Shown one piece after another: positions 20,501 through 32,182 of a DNA stretch of 36,781 bases. Position numbers and translations under genes: made by a program. The stretch covers positions 1 to 36,781 of the forward strand of contig ATSW01014664.1 in NCBI GenBank assembly GCA_000444245.1. Direction: 5' to 3'. Source of the stretch: Botryllus schlosseri. Lineage: Eukaryota; Chordata; Ascidiacea; Stolidobranchia; Styelidae. Position 1 is the first letter of the stretch; every line of letters begins with the position of its first letter. The notes beneath the pieces are model-generated. The model did no database searches, was not told the DNA's origin, and worked only from the letters and a program-made list of their open reading frames with translations.

Positions 20501-20566
20501 CAGTGGTTCCCAACCTGTGGTACGCGTACCACTAGTGGTACGCGTACCACAGGTTGGGAACCACTG
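20501..20566. repeat. perfect 66-bp palindrome of hAT-like ends
   Basis: Two 33-bp arms starting CAGTGGTTCCCAACC are exact inverted copies with no spacer, and the inner part holds a further GGTACGCGTACC palindrome. The flanks (TCTTAGAT and ATTCAAAT) do not match as a target duplication. It may be the smallest possible two-ended element, or the relic of an excision. Confidence 0.9.
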
Positions 20567-20672
20567 ATTCAAATGCTCCATAGCTCCCTCTTAGACCCAT
20601 ATCAAGGGATGGTGCGAACCCCTGAAAGGTTGTGATTCGCGTGACCACGAACCGTTTTGAAAGGTTCTATGT

Positions 20673-21465
20673 CAGTGGTTTCCAAACATTTTCGGTGTCA
20701 GGGCCAAATTTCGAATTTCAGAGTACGGTCGGGGCCGCACGAATGCAAGGGCAATGAAACGTACCCAAAAAAGTCATCAAAATATGAAAATTGGCATCGA
20801 CGCCATTAGCCATTGTTATAATCATTGTGTTGCTGCGCTCCATTGTTCAGAACATTCGACCTTTGGTGGCTATTTCGGACTAGTTTTATTGCCCTGGCGA
20901 GATTTCAATTTGTATTTGTGGAATCAGTGCGACACCAGCTTTCGAAAAAGACCGGAACTATCAAATTATGCGGACGCTTCGGTCGTGAGAGACCAATTAT
21001 TCTGCTTTCGGGGAAATTTAGAGAGTCCGGACTTGTCGCCTGGACGCGCCATGCGCGAATATATTCTGAAATTCATTATTGAATCGATGAATATGATCGG
21101 GAATTGCATATATATTACCATCAATGTTTATCCTCTCTTTGCTCCCGTAATGAGTTTCACAGGTAGAGCCGAGGGAGGTGTGTTTGGAAAGGCAAGGCCC
21201 CTCAATAATAATTAAACATATTTGTGCGTATACCTGGTGGCAGAAACGAAACAGCATTTCGTCAGCCCCCCTCCCCCCTCAAAGAAAAGGTAAAACTAGT
21301 TGTACCGTTGAGTGAGAATTCGATAATTCATGATAAAGTCGATCAATATGACCGGGAATTGCATATATATTGATATCAATTTCTTTTCCTCGCCGCTCAC
21401 GTAATCAGATTTACCGATGGAGCTGAGTGAATTGTCTTGGAAACTGTAGGGCCCATTAGTATGAT
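20673..21465 (+). mobile_element. hAT-like element, left end and interior
   Basis: It starts CAGTGGTTTCCAAACATTTT, followed by GGGCCAAATTT and GGGGCCGCACG blocks typical of hAT ends. Inside, 21075-21215 and 21330-21465 are diverged direct repeats sharing GGGAATTGCATATATATT. The right end was not found, so the end coordinate is a guess. The 153-codon open frame across it shows no transposase signature. Confidence 0.45.
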
Positions 21466-21959
21466 TCCGTACCATGTTATTTCGTGACCTCCTGTCTGCT
21501 ATATAAAAAAATATAGAAGCGCCCAAACGTAGGCTTTTAAACCAAGAGGCGCACACGATTTCAAATTGGTATTTCTTCACTGGAATATGATTTTTCCCTG
21601 CGGGATGGTATTTGTCTCGTGAGGTTCAGATTGCTAAGACAGTATTTTGTATATATAACGAAGTTTTCGGTCAGCATAAGGGCAGTCCTGTGTGGCCACG
21701 GTTTTCTCGCGTCCGATCGTTCTGACACACTTCTTGGAGTCACATGTTACATGGCCTAAAACCTAATATTTCTTGGTGCGTCGTGGCGCGGTAATGGCTA
21801 ACGCCGATATGCCCAATGCCTATTCCTATAAATCTTGCGTATTTTTTCTTGGGGATGAGTACCCAAAAATTTGGCAGCATAAAATCACGCCTAGAGCAAA
21901 AAATGACTGAAAAAATAATTTATGCTACTTCACGAAATAATTTTGAGCCCCGTTTCGCG
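21466..21959. other. no gene seen; repeat-like
   Basis: Positions 21545-21625 resemble 23030-23110 inside the nested hAT (both have a GATT-CAA-TTGGTATTTC core). This is probably more hAT interior. Confidence 0.35.
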
Positions 21960-22408
21960 TATATAAACCAGAACCACAACATAGTTCCATGTAAGCCTAC
22001 ATCATACCTATGGTTCATAAAGTCTCATTTCAAATCGTCGGTTGTTTAGCCTCGTACCTATATTTCCTAAAATATAAACCGTTTCGAAACTTTTACGTGT
22101 GAAATTGCTATAACAGTGGGGCGATATTGCCGCGGTATCATGGCAATAGTCATTGTATCGATAACTGAATCAGTTTGTCGTCTGTTAGTTATTTTGCGTT
22201 TGACACGAAGATGCAGCAGCGATGACAACAATATGCGACGCCTCTGCACAATCTAACCTACATGTGTAAATTTGAAACTTTCGATTATTTGCTAATACAT
22301 CAACATTTATCGTGAATGTAAAATGTATCGAAAAACCTAACTTTTCTTTATTTTAAATTTATAGCATTATCTAATCCCCAAGTCAGTGTCACAAATAGTC
22401 GATTAGAC
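21960..22408 (+). repeat. direct repeat, copy 2 (partner 7112-7571)
   Basis: The same repeat as at 7112-7571, ending at GATTAGAC, which is also the left target duplication of the next hAT element. Confidence 0.85.
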
Positions 22409-23929
22409 AAGTGGTTTTCAACCCTTTTCACCTCGCGGACCGGTGGACCTTAAGAATAGGAATCAGCCCCAAATCTATTGTATAACAGCCGTTTCGGTAT
22501 TAGAACAGAGGTGGACAACCTTTTTGCTATTCACCGCTACATTTCAATTACTTATATGGCCTACGGCCGCATTCCAGGACATAGTCGTAATGAACCAACT
22601 GGACGCGAAATACCCATGTAAAACTGTCCATGTCCATTACTGGTAAGCCCCGGTCTAATCTACTTTTTGATATCGTTTTACTATATGCAGCGAAATCACT
22701 ATATAGGGATCATGTCATGAATAGTTAGAGAGATCGCTTGCCAGATTCACGTACTATTTTCGTCATTAATATTCCTAGTTTCACTTATTACTATCAAATA
22801 TTTATCATTTCTTAGCCGATGTGATCAGAATAATTGGTAAAGTTGATGCAGTGACTGTCTTTGAAAATTTAGGGCAAGTTATAAATTATGATGCATCTTC
22901 GGGCGGGTCAATTGTCAATGTGGTCACTCTGATGCGTAATGTTACGTCTTGACCTCCTCAGGATTGTCGGTGTAGTGGAAATATATTGGAATCTCCCAAA
23001 CCTACCAGAAATAATTTTCCTTCGTGAGGAGAGTACGATTCCAAGTTGGTATTTCAATATGGAGTGCATCATTTTCCTCGGCTATTTGCATCGGTAGTGG
23101 GGGGATCAGATTGCAAAGGGCGCTATGACTATATTAAAATCGAAAATATGAGGTCGCACTAAATCGTGCGTAGCGCGGAGAAAATTACAAGTTTAATTAA
23201 AATATCTCCAAAAGTCGGAAGTCAATTCATAAATTCAATTTTTATGTCAACGGCAGCCAACACATAGCCTACCAATTGAATTCCGTAACCACGGCCACAC
23301 AAATTTCATTCTACGACCGCAGGTATAGCTCACCTCTGTACTAGAAAGTGACATTTTGATGGTTTTGTTCGTAATTGAATGTGTTTATGATGGTCTTCGT
23401 GTGATTTTATGGTAGTGTTTGCTGAGTGCTGAGTCGAGTTCAAATTGACTTGCCCAGATAAACATAGGATAATTTCGCCCCGAAGGCCGCGGAATAGCTG
23501 ACCGCGCCAACTCGGATAATATTCTTCTCTTCGACAATATCCAGAGATGAATCGTTTTGGAGTAGGACCAAGTACCTTATCGAGCTATATCGCTCATTTC
23601 CCACGACTACCAGACGTAGCCTACTATACGAGTACAATGCGGCGCACGAAAACACCTGGCAACAGCTGTACCTGGCCATCCAAAAAATTATTTAATCGAA
23701 AACGAATGACCGCTTAGCGAGTCGCTCATATGACGTCACCGAAGACAGCTTGCACTTTCAGTCAAATCGAACATGTTTCCGGCCTAATCTTATCTCACGA
23801 AGGTCTGCGTCAGTTTAAAATTTGACGTTTTACTTATTTTATCAATGGACAAGCCTTCAACATCTTGCATCTTGAAATTAAGCGATACATTCTTAATATA
23901 CATCGCGGACCGGTGGTTGAGAACCACTG
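22409..23929 (+). mobile_element. hAT element with a second hAT inside
   Basis: The ends are AAGTGGTTTTCAACCC and, inverted, CAGTGGTTCTCAACCACCGG. The target duplications are GATTAGAC (22401-22408) and GATCAGAC (23930-23937), 7 of 8. Without the nested 833 bp it is about 690 bp and has no transposase. Confidence 0.85.
22506..23338 (+). mobile_element. nested non-autonomous hAT element, 833 bp
   Basis: The ends are CAGAGGTGGACAACC and, inverted, CAGAGGTGAGCTATACC. The 8-bp duplications TATTAGAA and TACTAGAA match at 7 of 8. The paralogous element at 20151 lacks it, giving a pre-insertion site. No transposase is seen. Confidence 0.88.
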
Positions 23930-24356
23930 GATCAGACCACCTTTGTCGACAGAATGTTTGATGTATCAAATTCTCTTCTTCTTCAAAGGATTTGTCAAAT
24001 CTATACTAGGACAGCTCTCGTACAACTATTTTCTTCGTTTAAAGTTGCTCTAATTATTTTGTGAAGTCGTGTGCTTTTCATTTTACACAGCTAGGCCTAT
24101 ACATTAACTGAGGTACCAATTTTTGGAATGAATTCCGTCAGGAAAATTCCTTCTTCCATATATAACTATAGATATTTTATGCTCTCTCAGCCCACGTGAT
24201 CAAAGTTAACGATAGAACTGGTGGAGGTGATGACTTCGAAAATGCAGGGAACGTAATTGTACAATGTACACAATAGATCGCAAAGCCATGTTTCTGTCAC
24301 ACGGGTAAGACTATTTACGAGCCGAAATGCCGATTGGCACCAGCAGGTTGCCCATC
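23930..24356. other. no clear feature
   Basis: This is spacer between hAT elements. No gene is recognised. Confidence 0.35.
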
Positions 24357-24767
24357 CGGTGGTTACCAACCTGTTACGGTCGCGACTTCATTTCAAATTT
24401 GAAAATGTTCCGTGGCGCTCTTCAAAGTTTGGTAAGCTGATTATACGATTAAATAGTATATTCGTATAGACAGGAAACCGGATATTATCGGCTGACACTC
24501 GTCAGGGGTAATCGTCAGCAACTAGCCGAGAATTTGAAAGAACATTGTATTTCAGAAGTCGTATCACGAATATGAGGACACCAGTATGAAATTACGAATA
24601 AGAGAGCGTTCAATGTACTACTTTAGATGAAACACGAACTGATTACTAAAAAAAATTGATCAGCACCTTTGCCCAGACTTACTCGAGGTCAATCTGGGAA
24701 GGTGATTAAGTTCAACAACTTCTCGATTCCCAGAAAATGGAAAACGACCCTAGATTGAGAACCACTA
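24357..24767. mobile_element. hAT-like element, 411 bp
   Basis: The left end reads CGGTGGTTACCAACCTGTTA followed by CGGTCGCGACTTC. The right end inverted reads TAGTGGTTCTCAATCTAGGG. The 8-bp flanks do not match, so the boundaries may be slightly off or the duplication has decayed. Confidence 0.55.
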
Positions 24768-24963
24768 TTTTTCTACCAAAGCATCCAAACGCCCTTACCG
24801 ATCACCACTCACCAAACTATGTCCTAGTCACCTTTTCCATTTCGGTTATTATCGTGACCAACCGAGTTTAAGATAGGATCCATGCGATTTCGCACGAGAG
24901 TATACATCAGCTCGCTGCTTCGAGTGTATCCGATTCGGTCGCAGCACATAATTCACATTTTAC

Positions 24964-25260
24964 ATGAATTATAATAGCTATTGCGTTTGTAGAAACAAAT
25001 TGCACTTACCGGTGGCATATTTTGCGCAAAGCGCGACTGCAAATTTGCAGATTTCATAAATTTAGTCAAAAGATTATATATATTTATAGACTATACTTTT
25101 ACTTGCTCTAGAATTATTCATCAGTATGAGAACTACTACATCATCTATGCTGCTACTCTATTTTCAGCGCCCCCATAAGTTTCCAGCCCCCGCCATGTCG
25201 CCGCCTTGTCTTTTTCATCCTCCTTCGAAATCTAAATCATCCCCTATGGGGCGCTGGAGA
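24964..25260 (-). mobile_element. hAT-derived repeat, second copy of 12290-12591
   Basis: It shares CATGAATTATAATA, GCGCGAC and a CAGCGC plus C-rich stretch with the fragment in pentraxin intron 3. The terminal GAACCACTG end is not preserved here. Confidence 0.5.
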
Positions 25261-25627
25261 GACAGTGACGAAGTACTGCAATACACGGTCACAGAAATGG
25301 CATCTGCCACCATTACAATGTCAACAATGAGCTCCCAGACACACGAGATCGCGTTTTAGAAACCCTACTGCTGCATGGAAGTCAAGGCAGTTCAATATCA
25401 GTTATACCAGTAATATTTAGCATGGCGAATAACCTGTGCTCAGCCGTTGCTAAATATATCTGAATAAATATCCCGCGACTCACTTAGTCAAAAAAGTTAC
25501 GAAAAATCAGAGCACCTAGTCTGAATATGGATAGCTATCATGTGTATAGATAAACAACTTCAGCATAACTGCTGATCCTATATCTGGCTGCCCGAGCGCT
25601 AACAGTTCCTAAACCCGTTATTTACAG
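25261..25627. other. no clear feature
   Basis: No coding or repeat signal is seen beyond scattered short frames. Confidence 0.3.
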
Positions 25628-25715
25628 AGCTATCGTCATACTGATTCCAAAAATATAAATCAAAATCTGGTCAGAGCAATGGAGCCACCACAAAATATCC
25701 CGCACAATCTGACAG
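25628..25715 (+). CDS. candidate internal exon, unidentified
   Basis: Acceptor CCCGTTATTTACAG, 88 nt open in one frame only (0-in/1-out), donor CTGACAG/GTGATT. It encodes SYRHTDSKNINQNLVRAMEP then PQNIPHNLT. The phase pattern equals that of pentraxin exon 3 and the product is a similarly short polar or helical segment, but no third pentraxin domain follows on this strand. It may be a relic exon or chance. Confidence 0.22.
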
Positions 25716-26249
25716 GTGATTCGATTGTTGGACTATGAGGGATCAAGGAATTATTGTATCGCCAAAGAACCAGTGGATTTCTTGTAGATCGACTGGAATA
25801 GACATAAGATGCCTATATATATATAGCCTGATATGTATACTGATATTAATACTACGTCAACCATGATGACATTGACATGATAATTGTTCGAAAGTGCAAG
25901 ACGATCCATATTTATATATCGCCAATTCCCCTGCAGTAATCAGCTACTAGCTAAAATCTATGATGATGTGGTATCAGATCTACTTATGTATTCATGCATA
26001 TATGAATAGGTTACATCACTGACGTTCTCCGATGCAGAAACAACCGCGGATGACAGAAATAGTAACTCATTGAATTTGTAAATAAATGAAAGTGTATGGG
26101 GGTGACCTTTAAGGAAAATTGGAGATGTCAAATAGTATTTTAACATACTTCTAACTAGAAATCAGGCGAGAGTAATATATTTTTAAAAATCACTAGTTTC
26201 ATACTTCGGGATTCTGCAATAAAAAATTGTTCAGCGGTACCTAAGGGCC
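25716..26249. other. no clear feature
   Basis: A TA microsatellite lies near 25815-25826. A minus-strand open frame at 25958-26146 has no family resemblance. Confidence 0.3.
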
Positions 26250-26253
26250 TTAA

Positions 26254-26847
26254 CCCTTACGAGGTAGGTGTACAATATATGATACGGAATGTCTCCGTTA
26301 TGAGTCATCAACTGGCGTACCATGCCTGAAATTGGTTGGATATGACTAAAGAAAGCATTCTGCGTTGTTTCATCCCATAAACCGGACGATAGTGATCCGA
26401 TTGGGTCTTGGTCATGAACTTGACGTTGATGACCCCTCACTGACCACGCTCATTTGTAGATTTTACATGTATCTTCGATGTCTGCGATATCTGACGAACG
26501 CCACGGTTTACAACCATGGTTGACGGCTTGTTTGAAACCAGGCAAAGATGGCTACGCACTGAAGCATCATTTCAGTCTCTCTGACGTCATCTCAGGGGAC
26601 ATCCTTGATAAATGAGCGAGAGAGAGAGATTTTTTGGAGAAAAAGTTTGTTTATTTAGGCTTATTAAAAAATATACAAGTCATGAGCTGTCGATCAAGAG
26701 CGGAATCTGTAGAGGGTGATACCCCGCCCACCTTTAAACTGGAATGGTCCATATTGATGTCTTGGTGGGGCCATGGCGTGAATTTGAAAAGCGATAATTG
26801 GAAAAGCGATGGTCAGTTCTTCGAAAAGTGATCCCACCTCGTAAGGG
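26254..26847. mobile_element. non-autonomous piggyBac-type element
   Basis: The inverted ends are CCCTTACGAGGTAGG and, from the right, CCCTTACGAGGTGGG (14 of 15). TTAA is present on the left (26250-26253); the right flank now reads TGGT. No transposase is seen. A minus-strand frame of 69 codons inside it is of unknown meaning. Confidence 0.78.
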
Positions 26848-26998
26848 TGGTCGATACGAATTGGTGGTTATCGAATTGAAAGATACATCATACCGGCGAA
26901 CATAAAATAACTAATGGTGTACCTTCCGAAGAATAGATTCAGTTCTCATTATACCAGGCTCTTCCGCTATTTTGTCGTTAGAATTCCTCTCGTTAAAG

Positions 26999-27640
26999 CA
27001 GTGGTTCTCGAACTTGGGTGCACCCCCCTTGGGGGACGTAAAAGCATCGGGGAGGAGGCGCGAAGCCACATGCGATAAATACTCGTTCTTCAATTCGGAA
27101 TGAATTTGATTGCTTACGAAACTTCCAAGTTTTCACAATGGAAATCATCCTAACTATATTACGATTCTAAATTTCATAATGGCGTCGTACCACCCATACA
27201 GTGATGCTGGATATTGACTGATACCTGACCGAAGTTGTTCCTGAATGAAGTGTAGCTGGGGTATGCGTGTTGCTGTGCCAATGGTTTTTCATGTACCTTA
27301 TGGTCAGGTACGTTTGAGCTAAACTCAAAGGTAGTAACAGAAGGGATTAGGCACCAAAATCGGTACAATGTGCTACGTGCACGCTGCCATTGCACATGGT
27401 GGTGGTCAACAAAATATTTACCTGGAAATACTTTCGCGCTCCAGTCGATTTACCTCTAGCTCATAATTGTCGCTCTTTGTATAGTCTGAATTTGTCGACA
27501 GCCGTAACACTTGTCGCAAAACAATGGGTTGGGAATGCAAAAAACTGGCTGCACTTTTTAATAAGTATTGCCAATGAGGGGGCGCGACATTTTTAGCTAT
27601 CATCAAGGAAGGCGTGTCGAAAAAAGTTTGAGAGCTACTG
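26999..27640. mobile_element. non-autonomous hAT element, 642 bp
   Basis: The ends are CAGTGGTTCTCGAACTTGGG and, inverted, CAGTAGCTCTCAAAC. The flanks CGTTAAAG (26991-26998) and CGCTAAAG (27641-27648) match at 7 of 8. Both subterminal parts carry G-rich tracts. No transposase is seen. Confidence 0.87.
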
Positions 27641-27732
27641 CGCTAAAGGGATTCAAACCCATCCAAAACTTATCTTCTACTATACATCATGCTACGTGCG
27701 CAAAGTTAAGTATATATATTCTACAGATCTTT

Positions 27733-27989
27733 CATCATCATCATCATCATTGGTTTATTAGCAATTTTATCAGTTCAATACACCACAAAAATGCGATACA
27801 ATAAAAAGATAGGAAGGTGTCGAAGCGACTTGGAGTAGTCTATGGAATCAGACACCCACCTTGGCCTAGGTGATGTAAAGAGGAGGCATACACACTGAAT
27901 GAAAAGTAAAGAAGATAGTATAGAAAAAAGCAAGCGACAAAAATGGGGTGGCATGTAATGGAAGGCGAGATCGATAGGTCAGTCGTGGT
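27733..27989 (-). mobile_element. LINE-type 3' tail, copy 1
   Basis: On the minus strand the sequence ends GCTAATAAACCA followed by (ATG)n, a 3' end typical of CR1/L2-like LINEs. About 250 bp are highly similar to 32671-32920 in the same orientation. No coding part is attached to either copy, so both are 5'-truncated or belong to a SINE using this tail. Confidence 0.7.
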
Positions 27990-28840
27990 CAGGTAGTCTT
28001 GCGGATGGACTAGTATTCATTGGGGGTAATCTAAAAGCACATCCACTTGAGTAAGTGGAAAAAACATGCCAGGCCTGCTTGACAGCTCACAACATATCTA
28101 TTTTTCATAAAATTTAGCTTAATGCTGCTTGCCATAAACCACCACCCTACATCGATATGTCAGAGGGGTTTGTTTGAGGCATGTCCTGAATGATTTTTCA
28201 TGTGACATTTTGTAGATAATTCTTTTACTGTATACAAAGTAGCCTAAATGTTCTAATTTCCAAAATCTCAACAATAACGTACGCTGCAGTTTTGTATGCA
28301 ATAACCGTCAGCTGTATGACTTCCTGTATTGCGCGAAATCAACGAAATAGGAAGGTCTGTGTATCAATGTGTCTCTGCCAAAATGGACGTCAAACGGCAA
28401 TATTTTAGCTCTCAATGAAGATATGATCAGCCGACCTTTTGCTGGGTAAAAGCGTATTCTCGGAACCTTTCCGCTTATGCCTTTTACATTCGGATGTGTT
28501 ACAAGCGATCCCGATAAACTAAATCAAAAGGGTATAGATTGCGCGAATGTCAGTCATTAAAATACCCAAAGCAATTAATCGAGGAGAACCATGTTATATT
28601 GACTATTGGGATAGGCATCAATATTCGAGTACGTACTCCAATTAAAGTGGAGTATCATAGTTGAAACGATTCGAGTCCTAATGCAGTAGCCGAATACTTC
28701 TCCTCTTGCGGGTAACTTCGTCTTCAACGTAAAGCGATTGAATATTAACTATTTTACAATGAGCCGGTGGAAAAACATAGTAAGTCGTCATTGCTCCATT
28801 ATTAACCTTTATAAATTTAAGCGATACTACCAAGCTATAA
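27990..28840. other. 3' flank of the second pentraxin gene
   Basis: No gene or placed repeat is seen. It should hold the 3' untranslated region of the minus-strand pentraxin; no strong polyadenylation signal was identified. Confidence 0.3.
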
Positions 28841-29481
28841 TCAACCGCACAAAGTATTATAAGTGGCGAAAACATATCCTAGTATGATGGAGTTTGACGA
28901 ATTAAAAATGATCAAGGAATCATTTGCACAACTGCATCGTTTTCGATATAAATCAGTGATTTCGTCCTCATTCAGATCACTATTCCACAGCTCAAGACCT
29001 TGTATTTTCCCGTGTAATCCGTCACTGCTCTGGATAGGCGGTCCTGGTATTTTTCCCTTGATTTTACCATCTTGATCCTGACCAATGATCAGTACGCCCC
29101 CTCCAGGTATATTTCCAGTGTCGCTGAGATATGCTCTCGATATGTGCTGGGTGCCGTTGATGTAATAGCTTATGGTATTCAAATCCTTAACAATACAAAG
29201 ATGGGAAAGGGCTGACATAGTTGCAGCTTGTTCGAACTGATATTGTACAGAGTTGACGTAAATATTCACTCCGGTGCTTCTTAGAAATACAAGAAAGGTG
29301 TTGCATCCACTCGCACCTGCGGTACAATAACTAATTATAGATCCTTTGACGTACTCCTCTGGACTCCAAGGCTTCACCCAAACGCAAACTGTGACCGACC
29401 GCATCTCTGGTAGAGTTCCGTTATAGAGCACGTAATTATGGTGGTTTCTCTCCGGAAATGTGAACACGGTAGTGTTGCATA
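28841..29481 (-). CDS. second pentraxin paralogue, domain exon
   Basis: This is the minus-strand exon after acceptor GTTACATTTTAG, phase 1, 212 codons to a stop. It starts CNTTVFTFPE, aligning residue for residue with CNISRFTFTNE of the first pentraxin. It has VTVCVWV (first canonical Cys), SHLCIVKD (second), GGGVLIIGQDQDG (calcium loop, close to CRP's GQEQD) and LHGKIQGLELWNSDLNEDEI. The extra SYC..C pair and the terminal Cys are shared too. The calcium ligands are better kept than in the first gene. Signal peptide and linker exons must lie at higher coordinates and were not found with confidence. It is probably a secreted lectin from local duplication plus inversion, followed by long divergence. 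Confidence 0.93.
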
Positions 29482-32182
29482 CTAAAATGTAACATACAAT
29501 TTACGTTTAGAACTCTCGACGAAGGCGTACCGTAATAGAAATTGTCCCCAAATCATTGTCGGCTTTTATTTAATCAATATTGATATATTGCACATATAGT
29601 ACATGAATGATTTCAGTCGCGTATATAGTGTTACTCTAGGTCTCATTGTGGCGCGATTATGATTCGTCACACCGCATCATATCGACAAATTGCAAGGTAA
29701 TTAAATAACGGTAATAGCTTTAGCAATGTGACCTGTTAGCTAGCTTTCTGATTTACGGCTGAAATCTGCTTGTCAATTTAGACTGCTTACGCATTTATAT
29801 CCAGTGCATTTAGCGCGCGGTTGAATGCTGTTACCAATTGTGATGTATAAACGTTATGTTGCAGATTATCTATATCAATCAGTCATTGGAATAACTCTTG
29901 GACGAACAATCCTCTTCTCCGTGATCGTATAACAGGAGTTGAGATCGGCTTACAAAACATTCGCTAGAACTTCACAAACAGCATCCGAGTTCAATTAATA
30001 GGCAGGTTCATCCAATCCAGAGTTCCCAATCATAATCAGGTCAAAAATCATAGTCGCACACGTTATTAGAGTCGAACTTCATTCGATTTGAATGGTATTG
30101 CCGATGAAGCTATTGTTAGCTGCCCGGTATAAAGTGGAAATTTTCTTTGTCAATTTGACACCTCAGGTAGTTTTATTCAGTGTATATTCTGTGATGTTGT
30201 ATGATGTAAATGAACAACCCTGCTGGCTTGGAACGTTGTGAGCTCAGATCGGCTTACAGGACATTTGCTGAAATGTGACAAGGACCACCCGAGTCCGCTT
30301 TATACATACATGCTCTTTCGAAGCAGATATCCCAACATTATTTGCAATTCGCAATTCACTTTCATATTGGAAGAAAATTGCAAGATGCATCTTCGTGACC
30401 AACACAAATTTACTGTGTCAGTCTCAAATTTGTGGAAATTTTTGAATTATGCCATGATACTGCGACAAAAGGAAGTACATGGTATATAGTTCCGTGAGTG
30501 CTGACAATATCACTTGTAAAATTGATGCAAATACAACCAAACGCTACTTCCCAAATACCAAAATCAAAACTATGTCCAGTAAGTAGCTCAACCGGTTGGT
30601 CGTGAATATGTGTAGGAAACAGTGTATGCTTTTAGTCCTTGTCCATGAATACGTGACTAAGAGCATATAGTGCAGCGTTGGCAATTATATTTCGCCGAGG
30701 GCCAAATGAGAAGCAGAAAATACGTTGGCGTGCCGAGTTAAAATTTTTAGCTATATTCTCCAGTGTATTCATTTTATTGCTAAGTTGTAGGCGGTAAATT
30801 ACATTGTTAATCAATGCTGCACGGTGGATGTGTTGATATTTGGTAACAAGAAAGTGACGGTTAATTTTAAAAAAATGGAAATAATAATTTGCCGTCATAA
30901 TTCGACATAATGTAAAATATGATACATTTTATACTCTCTTTAAACGTTCCATGTTTATCTGTCAATATAATAAAATGTATTTGGGATAATACGAAGCTTA
31001 TTGTCTTGGACCCCGCCTCCCGAAAAGTTTACTATTGAAAGAGATCTACCTGGGACCGTCCAACCAATAAAAACCATACACTTGAAAAAAAAATGATAAC
31101 CATATTCTTAGAATTAATTCCTGTCATTATTCATATTATCCGTGTACTTTGTGTAGTCCCATCAAGGGTCGTTGAATCATCTGTATTGACACTTAAATAT
31201 GCGTACGATCGTCCCACCGTAAAACTTATATCTCGCATATTTATGAGGCGCCGTATTCTGGCAATCGATATTACATCCTGTCGTAATTTATTTCTAGTAT
31301 AAAACGCCATGCTTCGAGAGAATCCGGGACATTCATTTGCCAATCCTACTTGTATCAACGTATGCCGTATATTCGTATGTCTTGAGTGATATCGTGTCTT
31401 AGGAAGATATCACCCAGGAGAACAGAACTTCCAGGTTAAGTAGCCAGTCAGCTGAACCTATAATACTTTGATTTGCTCTATTTCTACTCCCAGGAAACCA
31501 TAAAATCTCTGCGCTATACTTGCGCCAGGTATTATCTCAAAAAAAAACAAGCTATACAGTAACCAACACCACAATCGGACGGATTCAGTTTTCATGATAC
31601 AATAAGGTTATGACATCAAGATATATCTGGCACGCCAAATAGCGTTTTATGATAGACACCGATGCATTCTTTATATCAACTTTGTTGATGTAAATACTCC
31701 ATTTGTTTACTGAGCACAATTCGCTGACTTCCTACATGTAGTGTGTTTCGTTCTTGATATCGTGTGATTGCGGGCAAAGCTCAATACAGAAAGTGACTAA
31801 ACATTCACAGACAGAAAGCTGAATATTCCGAGCGAACTTTCGAGCAAAATAGTAGGCCTATTTGAAATTTGAAAGGTGCATGCTCGTTTAGTGCTGAATT
31901 TCTTTTCATGCTGACAGGCAGCACGCGGATAGTGGTTGAGATGCAAAGAATTTTCAACAATTATGTTATAACGACATGAAAAAATTCACAGTGCATAATC
32001 CAATCAGTTCGTTTGTGAACTCGAACGTCCAAATTTCAGAGGCTCACACACAGAACGCGAACGTGAACCTCACATTCAAAATATCCGTTTGTGCTGGTGC
32101 ATTTTATAGTAATATACGAAAGAACGAATATTATTGACATAACTCATTCACAAAATTTAACAACCAGATGTATATGGTAAGC
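29482..32182. other. upstream region of the second pentraxin; no exon fixed
   Basis: Two diverged copies of an AGATCGGCTTACA block (about 29941 and 30243) are direct repeats. A minus-strand segment near 30789-30735 encodes TLENIAKNFNSARQR after acceptor CCGCCTACAACTTAG, resembling pentraxin exon 3 but in the wrong entry phase. A degenerate hAT-like block is near 30676-30740, and GAACG-type inverted words lie at 32006-32100. No gene is called. Confidence 0.35.

Noticed and set aside
20754-21215. 153-codon plus-strand open frame as a gene
   Set aside because: It lies inside hAT-like DNA, has no transposase or other domain marks, and overlaps a second long frame of similar length.
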